From Drouetiella sp036703255 (lineage in GTDB: Bacteria > Cyanobacteriota > Cyanobacteriia > Elainellales > Elainellaceae), in NCBI GenBank assembly GCA_036703255.1, contig DATNPL010000163.1, positions 1-64,000 of the forward strand: 64,000 bases of DNA. The letters are read 5' to 3'. The position numbers and the translations under genes are program-made. Under the pieces are notes generated by a model. It saw only the letters and a program-made list of their open reading frames with translations. It had not been told where the DNA came from and searched no databases. Below, one piece after another: positions 34,078 to 42,813 of the stretch. Within the stretch, counting starts at the first letter, position 1; each line of letters opens with the position of its first letter.

Positions 34078-34314
34078 ATGAAACATAAGCTACTGGTCAA
34101 TGAATCAGGAACTTTGCACCTAATCAACTGCAAGCTGACCAAGCAAACCTTAATCGTTGGCTTGGCTTGTATTGAAGGTCAACTACCCGAAAAGGTAGAC
34201 CTGCTTACTGACGATAAAAAAGAATACGTTTGTACTATCAAGCTATCAGAAGCCTTTCAGCAAGTGATAACCTCAGCCGCTGAACGGGACGTTAATTTCG
34301 ACTTGGAGAGCTAG
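34078..34314 (+). CDS. Hypothetical tail-region protein, 78 aa
   Basis: Not recognised. The ATG at 34078 (MKHKLLVNESG) is chosen because it lies just after the terminator-like hairpin; ATG 34069 is possible. It sits between the tube gene and the tail chaperones. Confidence 0.5.
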   Translation: MKHKLLVNESGTLHLINCKLTKQTLIVGLACIEGQLPEKVDLLTDDKKEYVCTIKLSEAFQQVITSAAERDVNFDLES

Positions 34315-34393
34315 GACGCGCATCCGAAGACTGTTTTGGCAACAGTGCTCTCCTTCCCTGCCACCCTATAAATTCGCCTCTTATAAAACTAAA

Positions 34394-34990
34394 ATGAACA
34401 GATTTAGCCGCACCAAAGAAATTGTCAACATTAAAGGATTTGATCTAGTAAAGCTAGGCAGTCTCCAACTCCGTGAACGCAGCAAGCTAATGACCATCAA
34501 GGCTAAAGTGCTGGATAAAACTTCGCAGTACTTAGACCTGGCAGAAAAGATCTCTACAGAGCTTGGCATCACCTCTTCAGAAGCCTGGAAGCTATTCACA
34601 GAAGGTCTAAATGCTTTTGAACCAGAGCAACAGGCTAGAGTAGCCCCTTACCTTGTAGAGATGCAACAGAAGGATTCTGGCACTGAATATATCTATGAAG
34701 CAGTAGTGGTGATCTTAGTCTCGCGCCTAGATAGCCTCAAAGAAATTTCCTCTGAACTTACAGAAGCTTTTGGAATCGAGCTAGACAAAGCCCTAGTGAC
34801 AAAGTTTGACAAGGTGCCATTCTGCGATCGTTTGCAGTCTAAAGAGCGCGACCTCATTTGCCGTCAAATTGTTGACAGCCTACCTGTGGATATCTATGAA
34901 TCCTTACTAGATTTTGCAGTAGGGGAAGAGTCTCAGTGGTCTACCAGCCCCGCTGAGCAGGAGGAAGTATCAGATGACCCAAAATCCTAA
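34394..34990 (+). CDS. Tail assembly chaperone (lambda gpG-like short form)
   Basis: 198 aa, helical, in the position of gpG before the tape measure gene. Its final codons GAC CCA AAA TCC TAA contain a canonical -1 slippery heptamer, and an open frame in the -1 phase follows without its own start codon. The short product and a longer fusion should both be made, as in lambda G/GT. The chaperones keep the tape measure soluble while the tube assembles. Confidence 0.85.
   Translation: MNRFSRTKEIVNIKGFDLVKLGSLQLRERSKLMTIKAKVLDKTSQYLDLAEKISTELGITSSEAWKLFTEGLNAFEPEQQARVAPYLVEMQQKDSGTEYIYEAVVVILVSRLDSLKEISSELTEAFGIELDKALVTKFDKVPFCDRLQSKERDLICRQIVDSLPVDIYESLLDFAVGEESQWSTSPAEQEEVSDDPKS
34978..34984 (+). 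promoter_or_regulatory. Programmed -1 frameshift site C CCA AAA
   Basis: The heptamer CCCAAAA is in the X XXY YYZ phase of the chaperone frame, six codons or fewer from its stop. The -1 frame is closed by TGA at 34975 and open from there to 35406, so slippage must happen between 34978 and 34990. A 9-bp stem (CAGATAGCT at 35008-35016, AGCTATCTG at 35026-35034) lies 23 bases downstream, farther than usual. Confidence 0.85.
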
Positions 34991-35406
34991 GGGGTTGGCT
35001 AGAGGAACAGATAGCTAAAATACACAGCTATCTGGAGTATCTCGACAACAGCTACTTCATCATCCACACCTCTAACTTTGCCAGCGATCCTATCTTTCAC
35101 TCAGCCAACTTCGACACCCTGCCGATTCACTTCATTGAGAAAACGATATCGACCATCATCGATACCCATAAGCGGGATGCCAATGTCAACTCAATAACCA
35201 CGGCTCACCTCGCAGCAGCAGTTTATGGGTATCTAGGCAAGGATAATACTGTTGACCAATTCCTCCCCTATCCAACCCAAGCCCCAGATCTTTTATCTAG
35301 TGAAACAGAGAGAATTTTCATTCAGCTAATGGATGAGAAGAGACTCCCTGAGAAGGTAATTATGATGTGCGGCAAATATCAATCACAGTTATTCAAAGAA
35401 TCATAA
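34978..35406 (+). CDS. Frameshift extension of the tail chaperone (gpT-like part of GT)
   Basis: About 140 codons in the -1 frame, ending in TAA one base before the tape measure ATG. It reads GWLEEQIAKIHSYLEYLD near its start and CGKYQSQLFKES at its end. No plausible start codon lies at its beginning, so expression depends on the -1 shift at CCCAAAA, giving a fusion of about 337 aa. In lambda the T part binds the tape measure. Confidence 0.82.
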   Translation, partial: PKILRGWLEEQIAKIHSYLEYLDNSYFIIHTSNFASDPIFHSANFDTLPIHFIEKTISTIIDTHKRDANVNSITTAHLAAAVYGYLGKDNTVDQFLPYPTQAPDLLSSETERIFIQLMDEKRLPEKVIMMCGKYQSQLFKES

Positions 35407-35407
35407 T

Positions 35408-38400
35408 ATGAGTGAAAATATTGACGCTGGTAGCCTGATTATTCAGGTCGAGGCAGACACCAGCCTGATGCTGGATCAGATTACCCAAGCCGCTAAACAA
35501 TCAGCCCAGAGCGTTTCTGCTGCCTTACAAGCAGGTAATTCAGCCCAAGCAGCTTCCCTCTCTTCAGCTAAGCAAAAGAATGATCTACTCAAGGAAGAAC
35601 TATCCCTCAGTCAGAAACTAGGCTCGACCAAACAGACTCAGGCTCAGCAAAACGAAAAAGCTAATAGAGAGGCACTTGAAGCAAGTAAGCAAGAAGTTAA
35701 AGCTGTACAGGACATAGTAGCAGAGCAAAACAGGAAGAATTTCCTAGAGAAGGAGAATCTACAGCTGAGCATCGCTCAAAAAGAAGCCGCAGTAGATAAC
35801 TTAAACAGCCTGGTTAGGTTGAAGAAAGCAAAGCAGGAGACATTAAACACTCAAAGATTAGAGCTTGCCAATGAGAAGAGTAAGCTAGATCTTCTGGAGC
35901 GACAAGTCAGAACGGAGTCTGAATTAAAAAGGTTAGGAGGTAAATCCGGCCCGAATGCTCTAGTAATAGGTACAACTTTTAAGCCTGACTATGACTCCCT
36001 AGCCAAGATTCGTGCAGAAGCTCAGAAGAACAAAATTCTACTGGAAACCAAGCTTGGTGCTCCCACAGGTTTAGCCTTCTTCTGGCGCGAACTTAAAGAG
36101 GGTGCGGCCAACTCCCTAGGCGCAGGGCTAATGAGCATCCCAGGTCGATTCATTGGACTATTGATGGATGGATTCAAGACTGCAGCGGGATTCCTCAGAG
36201 ATCAAATAAGCTCAGCACTTGACGCGGCGAATGCTAGGGAATCTTCAGTAGCTACCCTTTCTGCTACAGCAGATTCATCTCAAGTAGGGGAACAGGGCAT
36301 TCAGTTCGCTACGGACACCGCTCTCAAGTATGGTAATGATATTCAATCTTCTAGGGATGCGTACATTCAAATGTACGCCAACATCCAGGCTCGTGTACAA
36401 GAAGTAGGCGGCACATTAGAAGATACTCGCAAACAGGCAGAGTTCCTTTACGAAGGACTCTCTAATATGTTTAGAGCTAGAGGACTAAGCACCGATCAGA
36501 TTCAAGGCGCTTTCCTAGCAGTAAACCAGATTCTTGCAAAAAACCAAGTTCAGGCCGAAGAATTAAAGGGCCAGCTAGCTGAAAGATTACCAGGGGCGAT
36601 CGCTCTATTTGCCAAAGCTTTAGGGGTAACAACCCAAGAGCTAGGTGAATTGATGAAGAAGGGATTATCCGCTGATACCATCTTTGACTTTGTGCGCTCT
36701 GGTAGAACAGACTTTGAGAAACTGACGGGAGTTTTAAACACCGCTAACGTAGCTGTCACTAACCTCGGCAACCAAGGTGTCCTTCTGCAGGAGAAGTTTG
36801 GTAAAGCCATCCAGCCTTTTGAAATCGCCACTCTAAACGCTGCTGCTGATATTCTCAAGCAAATTAGTGGTGATATATTTGGTAGCTTAAATAAACAAGC
36901 AGAAGACTTTAAAGCATATCTAGAAGCTAATCCTCAAATAATTCAAAATATCTCAGCAGAAATAGGCAAATTACTTAAAGGTGGATTAAATTACGCAGCT
37001 GAAAAAGCTCAAGAGATGCTGGAGTATCTTAAAAAGAATCCTACAGCTATTCAAGATGCCATAACTAAAGCGGGAGCCTTTGTAGAGTCCTTAAAACCTG
37101 TTTTAGAGTTAATGTCGGCTATTGCTCTAAAGTCTCTAGAAACTGCCAGCAACTTAGCCTTAGGTATTCAAAATGCTAGAACACTTAAGAACGGTCAAGA
37201 TAGCGCAGGACAGCAAGCAGGACTATCCCAGACTACATTAGACGCTAATAGGAAAAGAGCAGAAGATAAAGCTAAAGAAGAGGGCTTGATTCCCAGCTCT
37301 GGTGTCTACAACGATCGAGTAGAAGCCTTAGTTACAACTTACAATTCCGAGTCCATAGCTCAACAATCACAAGTAGGAGCCTCTAATACTTTTGCGGGTC
37401 GTAGAAGGACTGTTCCAGGTCAAGAATATAATGCTGGAAGGGATGGAGGTAGTAGATCTCATGCAGGTGAGGACTTCGACATTGTGGGTGAGAGTACAGA
37501 AGTAAGGGCGGTAGAAGGCGGAACAGTCTATCAAATAATCCCTAACTTTACTACAGATAATGAGGGCAATCCTGTAGGTGCAGTTTACCTTCGTACCCCA
37601 GATGGTGGCACAGAGGTTATAGCGGAGTACAAATCTGTTAATGCACAGCTCCAAGTGGGCTCTGTCGTATCCGCTGGTGGATTAGTAGGTTCAGGAGAGA
37701 GTGGTACAGGAGTAATCCATCGTGAAAGAATGGACTCTTCTGGAGCCCATTTAGATCCTTCGGCTTACTGGATGCAGCAGGGTTTACTTTCTGTAGATGC
37801 TAACGGCAACTACACAATCAAAGGTGGAAATGGGGGCAGCGCTGCTACATCACGTCCTGAGGGTAATTCTAGTAGTGGTAATGAAACGGGGCCTTCTAAC
37901 AGAGATAGGTTCCTCAGCATAATAGCCAGTAGGGAATCTGATCTTAATACTTCTGCTGTAAATAAGTCAGAAGAGGGTGTAGCAGCTGGAACCCCCAGAG
38001 GAGCCTTTCAGTTTATTGGAGATACTAGGCAAGGAGCTATAGCTAATGGGTATGGCGATGCTTGGGCAGGAGATCTAAACGATCAAGCTCAAGTAGCTTG
38101 GAATTTAATCAAGGCTGAGTTTCCTGAAGCAGCTACGGCCATTGACGAAGGTAACTTCGATAAGGCGATGGATATACTCAATGGTACTTGGACAAGTCTT
38201 AATGGCGGAGCTGAGGCCCGATCAGGAGTAGGGAATGAGTATACATCTTCTGCTACCACTCCAGTTTCTATAGGAGGGCCGAGGACTAGCATTAATTACG
38301 TATCAGGCTCATCTACCCCCGAAGACCCTGGTAACTCTGGAAAAGACGAACTTGCAAAATCCCAAGCAGAAGCTGAAGCTGAAGCGCAACGCAAAAGGGA

Positions 38401-40138
38401 TAAATATGCTGGCGATCTATTGTCAATCGAGCAGAGAGCTAATCTAGATACTCAAAGGCTACAAATAAAAGCTGCGCGTGATGCGGAGGATACTCAATCT
38501 GAAAAAGATAGAGCCGCCATTGACGCTAACGATACCAATGGCCTTCGACTGTTTGATTACGGCGTTCAGGTTAGAGGAATAACCAGAACGGGCGAGGATG
38601 ATTCCCTATCTACTCAAGAAGCTATCAGAGCTGTTGACAGTAAGATCTCTGACGTTGAGAACGGCAAAGGGGTTGAGGGTGTAGACAACACCAACGCTCT
38701 CAACGCTCTTACGGCTCAGAAAGCTCAGCTTGAAGCCAACTTAAAATCGATAAGCGATGACACCGCCAAAGCGATCCAAGCTGCATCTGCTACCATTTCT
38801 CAGTCCTTGAAGAAGATGGCAGACGACGCTAAGGTTGCTCAGGAACAGTGGATGAGGACTGCTGCCACTAACTTAACCGCTCAACAGGGTCAGATAGCTG
38901 ATGCAAACTTTGGTTTACTAATAGCCCAGTCTGACAATCCAGCAGAGCTGCAATATCAGCAAGCTTCAGCGGCTAATACCAATGCAACTGATGCTAAAGT
39001 AGCCACCTATGGTAACGACTGGACTGATCAGCAAAAGATTGTTGATGACAATTCTAAGTACGCTGACAGCTATTTGAAGGGGTTAGGTAAAACAGCAGAG
39101 CAGCTCAAGGAAGACGGTGGGGTTCAGTATGAAATCTACCAGGCTTACGAAACTCTCATTAATAATGCCAAAGAGCGTCAAGGTATTATTCACCAGCAAG
39201 CCAATAATGAAAGAACATTAGGCGGCATTCAACAGCAAACTCTAGATGCTCAGGAGATCAAGAGAAAGGAGGAACTTCAACGAACGATCGCCTCCAATCA
39301 AAATCAATCCAACGATAAGTTGGGAGATCTTACAGCAGCTAGGCTGGAGCGCACTCAAGGAGTCTTCGCAGCCAATGCTTTACGCCGTCAGCAAGGTGAA
39401 GCTCGTATTCGTAGAGAGTTAGAGCTACAGGTTGACGCAGCTAAGAGGGCTGGCACTTACACCCAAGAGTGGGAACAAACGTTAAGAGGTATCGCTGACC
39501 TTGATATCTCAAACCTGAGCGATCAGTTCAAGGATATTGGCACAACTATCAAGGATTCCCTTGAGGGTAGCTTCAAGTCCTTTCTCAGTAGCGCTATCAC
39601 TGGCACTCAGAGTTTAAAGGAGATGTTCATCTCCTTGTTCCAGGATATCGCTGGCAAGCTGGCAGACCTAGCGCTGAATGAACTCTTTGCCCAAGTACTG
39701 GGTGGAGTAAGTGGTGCCGCTGGTGGATTTGGTTCCAGAGGAGGCATAGGTGACTTTGCTTCTGGCGGTGGTCAAGGAGGCGACTTCTCAGCTGGCGGAA
39801 TAGGTGGACTGCTGCAAGGTGGACTATCTCTCTTCAGCGCTCTACCCAAATTCGCTGATGGTGGATTAGTCAACAAGTCTACCTTGGCAATGATTGGCGA
39901 AGGTGCTCATCCAGAAGCGATCGTTCCACTGCCCAATGGTAGAAGTATTGGCGTAGAGCTAAAAGGTAACAAAGGTGGCGGCGGCGATGTCAACACCAAC
40001 ATTACCGTCCACGTCGGCAGCAATGGCGCAGTCAGTTCCAGTGGAGCTAAGGCAGGCCAAATGTCCAGAGAGCTTGAAGCTGCAGTAGTGCAGGTAGTGC
40101 AGAAGCATCGTAGACCAGGAGGCGCTCTTGCCAACTAG
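35408..40138 (+). CDS. Tape measure protein with peptidoglycan-hydrolase-like domains
   Basis: 1576 aa, the largest prophage protein. Residues 20-190 are coiled coil. Residues about 270-480 match the tape-measure core (GLSTDQIQGAFLAVNQIL, QAEELKGQLAERLPGA). An M23-like domain spans about 655-795: HAGED near 685 and IHRE near 770 keep the likely zinc ligands, but the first His of the usual HxH is replaced by Val. A lysozyme-like domain follows at about 833-935 (IIASRESD, GAFQFI, WTSLNGG). The end has GEGAHPEAIVPLPNGRSIGV and the tail SRELEAAV...HRRPGGAL. Predicted tail length at about 1.5 angstrom per residue is some 235 nm, if the inserted domains count. Confidence 0.88.
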   Translation: MSENIDAGSLIIQVEADTSLMLDQITQAAKQSAQSVSAALQAGNSAQAASLSSAKQKNDLLKEELSLSQKLGSTKQTQAQQNEKANREALEASKQEVKAVQDIVAEQNRKNFLEKENLQLSIAQKEAAVDNLNSLVRLKKAKQETLNTQRLELANEKSKLDLLERQVRTESELKRLGGKSGPNALVIGTTFKPDYDSLAKIRAEAQKNKILLETKLGAPTGLAFFWRELKEGAANSLGAGLMSIPGRFIGLLMDGFKTAAGFLRDQISSALDAANARESSVATLSATADSSQVGEQGIQFATDTALKYGNDIQSSRDAYIQMYANIQARVQEVGGTLEDTRKQAEFLYEGLSNMFRARGLSTDQIQGAFLAVNQILAKNQVQAEELKGQLAERLPGAIALFAKALGVTTQELGELMKKGLSADTIFDFVRSGRTDFEKLTGVLNTANVAVTNLGNQGVLLQEKFGKAIQPFEIATLNAAADILKQISGDIFGSLNKQAEDFKAYLEANPQIIQNISAEIGKLLKGGLNYAAEKAQEMLEYLKKNPTAIQDAITKAGAFVESLKPVLELMSAIALKSLETASNLALGIQNARTLKNGQDSAGQQAGLSQTTLDANRKRAEDKAKEEGLIPSSGVYNDRVEALVTTYNSESIAQQSQVGASNTFAGRRRTVPGQEYNAGRDGGSRSHAGEDFDIVGESTEVRAVEGGTVYQIIPNFTTDNEGNPVGAVYLRTPDGGTEVIAEYKSVNAQLQVGSVVSAGGLVGSGESGTGVIHRERMDSSGAHLDPSAYWMQQGLLSVDANGNYTIKGGNGGSAATSRPEGNSSSGNETGPSNRDRFLSIIASRESDLNTSAVNKSEEGVAAGTPRGAFQFIGDTRQGAIANGYGDAWAGDLNDQAQVAWNLIKAEFPEAATAIDEGNFDKAMDILNGTWTSLNGGAEARSGVGNEYTSSATTPVSIGGPRTSINYVSGSSTPEDPGNSGKDELAKSQAEAEAEAQRKRDKYAGDLLSIEQRANLDTQRLQIKAARDAEDTQSEKDRAAIDANDTNGLRLFDYGVQVRGITRTGEDDSLSTQEAIRAVDSKISDVENGKGVEGVDNTNALNALTAQKAQLEANLKSISDDTAKAIQAASATISQSLKKMADDAKVAQEQWMRTAATNLTAQQGQIADANFGLLIAQSDNPAELQYQQASAANTNATDAKVATYGNDWTDQQKIVDDNSKYADSYLKGLGKTAEQLKEDGGVQYEIYQAYETLINNAKERQGIIHQQANNERTLGGIQQQTLDAQEIKRKEELQRTIASNQNQSNDKLGDLTAARLERTQGVFAANALRRQQGEARIRRELELQVDAAKRAGTYTQEWEQTLRGIADLDISNLSDQFKDIGTTIKDSLEGSFKSFLSSAITGTQSLKEMFISLFQDIAGKLADLALNELFAQVLGGVSGAAGGFGSRGGIGDFASGGGQGGDFSAGGIGGLLQGGLSLFSALPKFADGGLVNKSTLAMIGEGAHPEAIVPLPNGRSIGVELKGNKGGGGDVNTNITVHVGSNGAVSSSGAKAGQMSRELEAAVVQVVQKHRRPGGALAN

Positions 40139-40177
40139 ATAGCCTACACTTGAGTAGTCAGCAATGGATTCAACATC

Positions 40178-40795
40178 ATGCAGACTACTCAAGATCCTCT
40201 GATTACTCTACGCAATATTAGCTGGGAAACCTACAGGCGACTGCTGGCGGAGAGAGAGGAAGGCAATAGCCGCATTGCTTACTGCGAAGGGGTTTTAGAA
40301 ATCATGACCCCATTGGGTGAACATGAGCGCAACAATCGTTTTCTAGATGACTTGATAAGAGCGATCGCTGATGAGTTAGACCTCAACCTGGCAAAGTTCG
40401 GCTCTACAACCTTAAGGCGAGATGATCTCCAAAAGGGGGCAGAGCCTGACTCTTGTTATTACATTGAAAATGAACCCAGAGTCCGAGGTAAAGCAAACAT
40501 CGACCTGGCAGTAGACCCACCGCCTGACTTAGTGATTGAAATAGATATCACCAGCGGCAGTCTCAACAAGCAAGCCCTCTACGAAGCTTTGGGAGTACCT
40601 GAACTATGGCACTACCAAAAGCAAAAGATTCAGATTTACATCCTTCAGCAAGGTCGCTATGTAATCAGCAGCCGTAGCCCCACATTTCCCTGGCTCCCAA
40701 TAGAGGAGATACTCAGGCTTATGGATCAACGCTTGATAGATGGTGAGACTGCTACCCTCAAAGCCTTTCGCAGACGCATTAGAGAACTAACCTGA
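40178..40795 (+). CDS. Uma2-family endonuclease-like protein (moron)
   Basis: A 205-aa DUF820/Uma2 protein with ISWETYRRLLAE, IAYCEGVLEIMTP, the metal-site Asp in AEPDSCYYIEN and DLVIEIDITS, where Asp replaces the usual Lys of E-x-K, as in one large subfamily. ALYEALGVPELWHY is typical. It interrupts the tail genes between the tape measure and minor tail M genes and is probably an acquired extra gene. Confidence 0.87.
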   Translation: MQTTQDPLITLRNISWETYRRLLAEREEGNSRIAYCEGVLEIMTPLGEHERNNRFLDDLIRAIADELDLNLAKFGSTTLRRDDLQKGAEPDSCYYIENEPRVRGKANIDLAVDPPPDLVIEIDITSGSLNKQALYEALGVPELWHYQKQKIQIYILQQGRYVISSRSPTFPWLPIEEILRLMDQRLIDGETATLKAFRRRIRELT

Positions 40796-40815
40796 CTTAA
40801 AGCTCTTTAAGCCTT

Positions 40816-40857
40816 CCCCTACTTAGTAGACAGCCTCTGCCGAGTAGGGGCTTTTTT
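40816..40857 (+). terminator. Terminator-like hairpin
   Basis: CCCCTACT (40816-40823) pairs with AGTAGGGG (40843-40850), followed by C and six T. It is preceded by TAAGCC at 40808, the repeated late leader motif. Confidence 0.78.
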
Positions 40858-40882
40858 AATATCAATTTCTATTTAAAAATCT

Positions 40883-41239
40883 ATGCCAGCCTTAGTATTT
40901 CCTAGTCAGTTTAAGCCTGTAATTGGCTCTTCTGGGGAAGTCAAGTATCGAATCAATCGCCTTAAGTTTGCTGATGGTTACGAGCACCTCTCTCCTGCAG
41001 GTTTGAACACGAAGCAAGAGAAGTTTTCTGTCACCTTTCCAGGTCTCAGCTACACATCTAAAAACACCCTGATTGCCTTTCTAGACTCCCTACAAGGCTA
41101 CAAATCTTTCCAGTTCACGAAGCCAGGTGAGACAACTTCTCAGCTCTACAGATGCTTGGAAGGGTACAGCTACAAGTCCTTGGGTGGGCTTAAGTGGGAA
41201 GTTTCAGCGGTGTTCACCCTAACATTCAGCCCCGATTAA
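40883..41239 (+). CDS. Minor tail protein, lambda gpM-like
   Basis: 118 aa; FADGYEHLSPAGLNTKQEKFSVTFPGL and the closing EVSAVFTLTFSPD match the gpM/DUF2460-like tail tip family. It starts after CTATTTAAAA. In lambda M is followed by L; here a two-gene nuclease cassette separates them. Confidence 0.75.
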   Translation: MPALVFPSQFKPVIGSSGEVKYRINRLKFADGYEHLSPAGLNTKQEKFSVTFPGLSYTSKNTLIAFLDSLQGYKSFQFTKPGETTSQLYRCLEGYSYKSLGGLKWEVSAVFTLTFSPD

Positions 41240-41282
41240 AAACACATGAGCGCTACAGATTAAGCCAGATTCCTATTTATAG

Positions 41283-41309
41283 AAGCTCCGTAATTTACAC
41301 GGAGCTTTT
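41283..41309 (+). terminator. Terminator-like hairpin
   Basis: AAGCTCCGT (41283-41291) pairs with ACGGAGCTT (41299-41307), then TTACTG. TAAGCC stands at 41261. Confidence 0.7.
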
Positions 41310-41330
41310 ACTGTATTTAGGAATAAAACA

Positions 41331-41468
41331 ATGGCACGAAAAGAATTTAACTTACCTCAAGAACTGAGTGATCGTCTAAAGGATCAAGCTCTCAAGGAGT
41401 ACACCAAAGAGTCTGAAGTTATCAGAAGAGCCTTGGTACTTTACTTCAACCAGATGGAGGTGAAGTAA
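41331..41468 (+). CDS. Ribbon-helix-helix protein, 45 aa
   Basis: The frame reads MARKEFNLPQELSDRLKDQAL, a beta strand and helix, then YTKESEVIRRALVLYF, the second RHH helix. Its TAA overlaps the ATG of the GIY-YIG gene (TAATG), so it probably travels with the nuclease and may repress it. Confidence 0.75.
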   Translation: MARKEFNLPQELSDRLKDQALKEYTKESEVIRRALVLYFNQMEVK

Positions 41469-42310
41469 TGGCTTACTCTACTGAGCAACTTAATTATTGT
41501 GGAATCTACGCCATCATTCACAAAGAGTCTGGAAAGATTTATGTAGGATCAGCAGCCCAAAGCTTTAGGCAAAGATGGTACAGTCATAAATTCCTACTTA
41601 GAAAAAATAAACATCACTCACAGCATATTCAAAATGCTTGGAACAAATATGGAGAAGAAGCCTTCGAGTTTAGGATACTAGAAATAATACATCCAGATCT
41701 AATCTTTCAAACCCTTATCAGAAGTGAACAAGAATGGATGGATTATTATCAAGCTGCTAATCCTAAGTATGGGTACAATATTTGCCCCACTGCTGGAAAC
41801 TCTCTAGGTACAAAGCATTCTGAAGAGACTAAAGCTAAAGTTAGCGCGGCAAACAAAGGAAAGAAACTCTCAGAAGAACATAAAGCTAAACTAAGCGCCT
41901 CTCTTAAGGGTAAGTCCTCCCCAAATAAAGGTAAGGCCCTTTCAGAAGAACATAAAGCTAAACTTAGTGCCGCTAATAAAGGTAAGACTCACAGCGAAGA
42001 ATCTAAAGCTAAAATGGGGCTGGATAAAAAGGGAATATCCCGCTCTGAAGAGACTAAAAAGTTAATATCTATTGCGGTTAAATCTAAACCTTTGACTTCT
42101 GAGCAGGAACAGGAAAGGTTAAATAAAGTAGCGAAATCTTGGATATTTATTAACCCTCAAGGGGTTGAAGTTACTGTATTTAATTTAAGAAGTTACTGTA
42201 GAGAAAATAAATTACCCTACGACACTATGAAACGGATAGGCAGCGGTCGCCCTCTTGGGTATCAGGGATGGAGCGCTTCTCCTTTAATTAAATCAAATAC
42301 TATTTTATAG
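41468..42310 (+). CDS. GIY-YIG homing endonuclease with NUMOD3 repeats
   Basis: 280 aa. The nuclease domain is at 10-100: CGIYAIIHKESGKIYVGS, RWYSHKFLL, NAWNKYGEEAFEF. Residues 115-190 are three or four NUMOD3 DNA-binding repeats (HSEETKAKVSAANKGK, LSEEHKAKLSA). The end has a HTH-like NUMOD1 part (VFNLRSYCRENKLPYDTMKRI). It lies between tail genes M and L as a free-standing mobile gene; the flanking genes are intact. The GC content looks lower than that of the tail genes around it. Confidence 0.92.
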   Translation: MAYSTEQLNYCGIYAIIHKESGKIYVGSAAQSFRQRWYSHKFLLRKNKHHSQHIQNAWNKYGEEAFEFRILEIIHPDLIFQTLIRSEQEWMDYYQAANPKYGYNICPTAGNSLGTKHSEETKAKVSAANKGKKLSEEHKAKLSASLKGKSSPNKGKALSEEHKAKLSAANKGKTHSEESKAKMGLDKKGISRSEETKKLISIAVKSKPLTSEQEQERLNKVAKSWIFINPQGVEVTVFNLRSYCRENKLPYDTMKRIGSGRPLGYQGWSASPLIKSNTIL

Positions 42311-42313
42311 ATT

Positions 42314-42811
42314 ATGTCAGCAGCCGATCTTATAGTCTTAACACAGACTTCACCTTTACTCGAATTATTTACCGTAGATATTACAGCCAAGGCTTCCTCA
42401 GCACCAATTCTGCGATTCTGCAACTACTCTCAAGTTAATGGAGCTTCAATCTCTTTTAATTCATTTCAATTTGCAGCGTACCCTATCGAAGCCACAGGTT
42501 TTGAAAAGAGTATCAACGGCACCTTGCCTACGCCTGAACTTAGCGTTAGCAACATCTTCTCAGATATTAGTTCACTCATCCTGACTTATTCAGGAATGCT
42601 GGACGCGAAAGTAACGCGGATCAAAGTACTGGCTAAGAATCTAGATGGTGAACCTGGAGCTAACCCTGCTGAAATTGAAAGCACTGATATTTACTACATC
42701 AGCAGGTACAGCGAGAACAGTCTCTTTGTGAAATTTAGCCTCAGGCATCCATTAGACATGGGCAAACTTTTTCTTCCAAAGAGAAGACTCGCTTCACTTA
42801 CTGGAGATTAA
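42314..42811 (+). CDS. Minor tail protein, lambda gpL-like, short form
   Basis: 165 aa with the gpL pattern PTPELSVSNIFSDISSL, GMLDAKVTRIKVLAKNLDGEPGANPAE and LRHPLDMGKLFLPKRRLAS. Lambda gpL is longer and binds an iron-sulfur cluster through C-terminal cysteines; this protein ends where that domain would begin and has a single Cys. The tail tip plug may therefore be simplified. Confidence 0.78.
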   Translation: MSAADLIVLTQTSPLLELFTVDITAKASSAPILRFCNYSQVNGASISFNSFQFAAYPIEATGFEKSINGTLPTPELSVSNIFSDISSLILTYSGMLDAKVTRIKVLAKNLDGEPGANPAEIESTDIYYISRYSENSLFVKFSLRHPLDMGKLFLPKRRLASLTGD

Positions 42812-42813
42812 GT

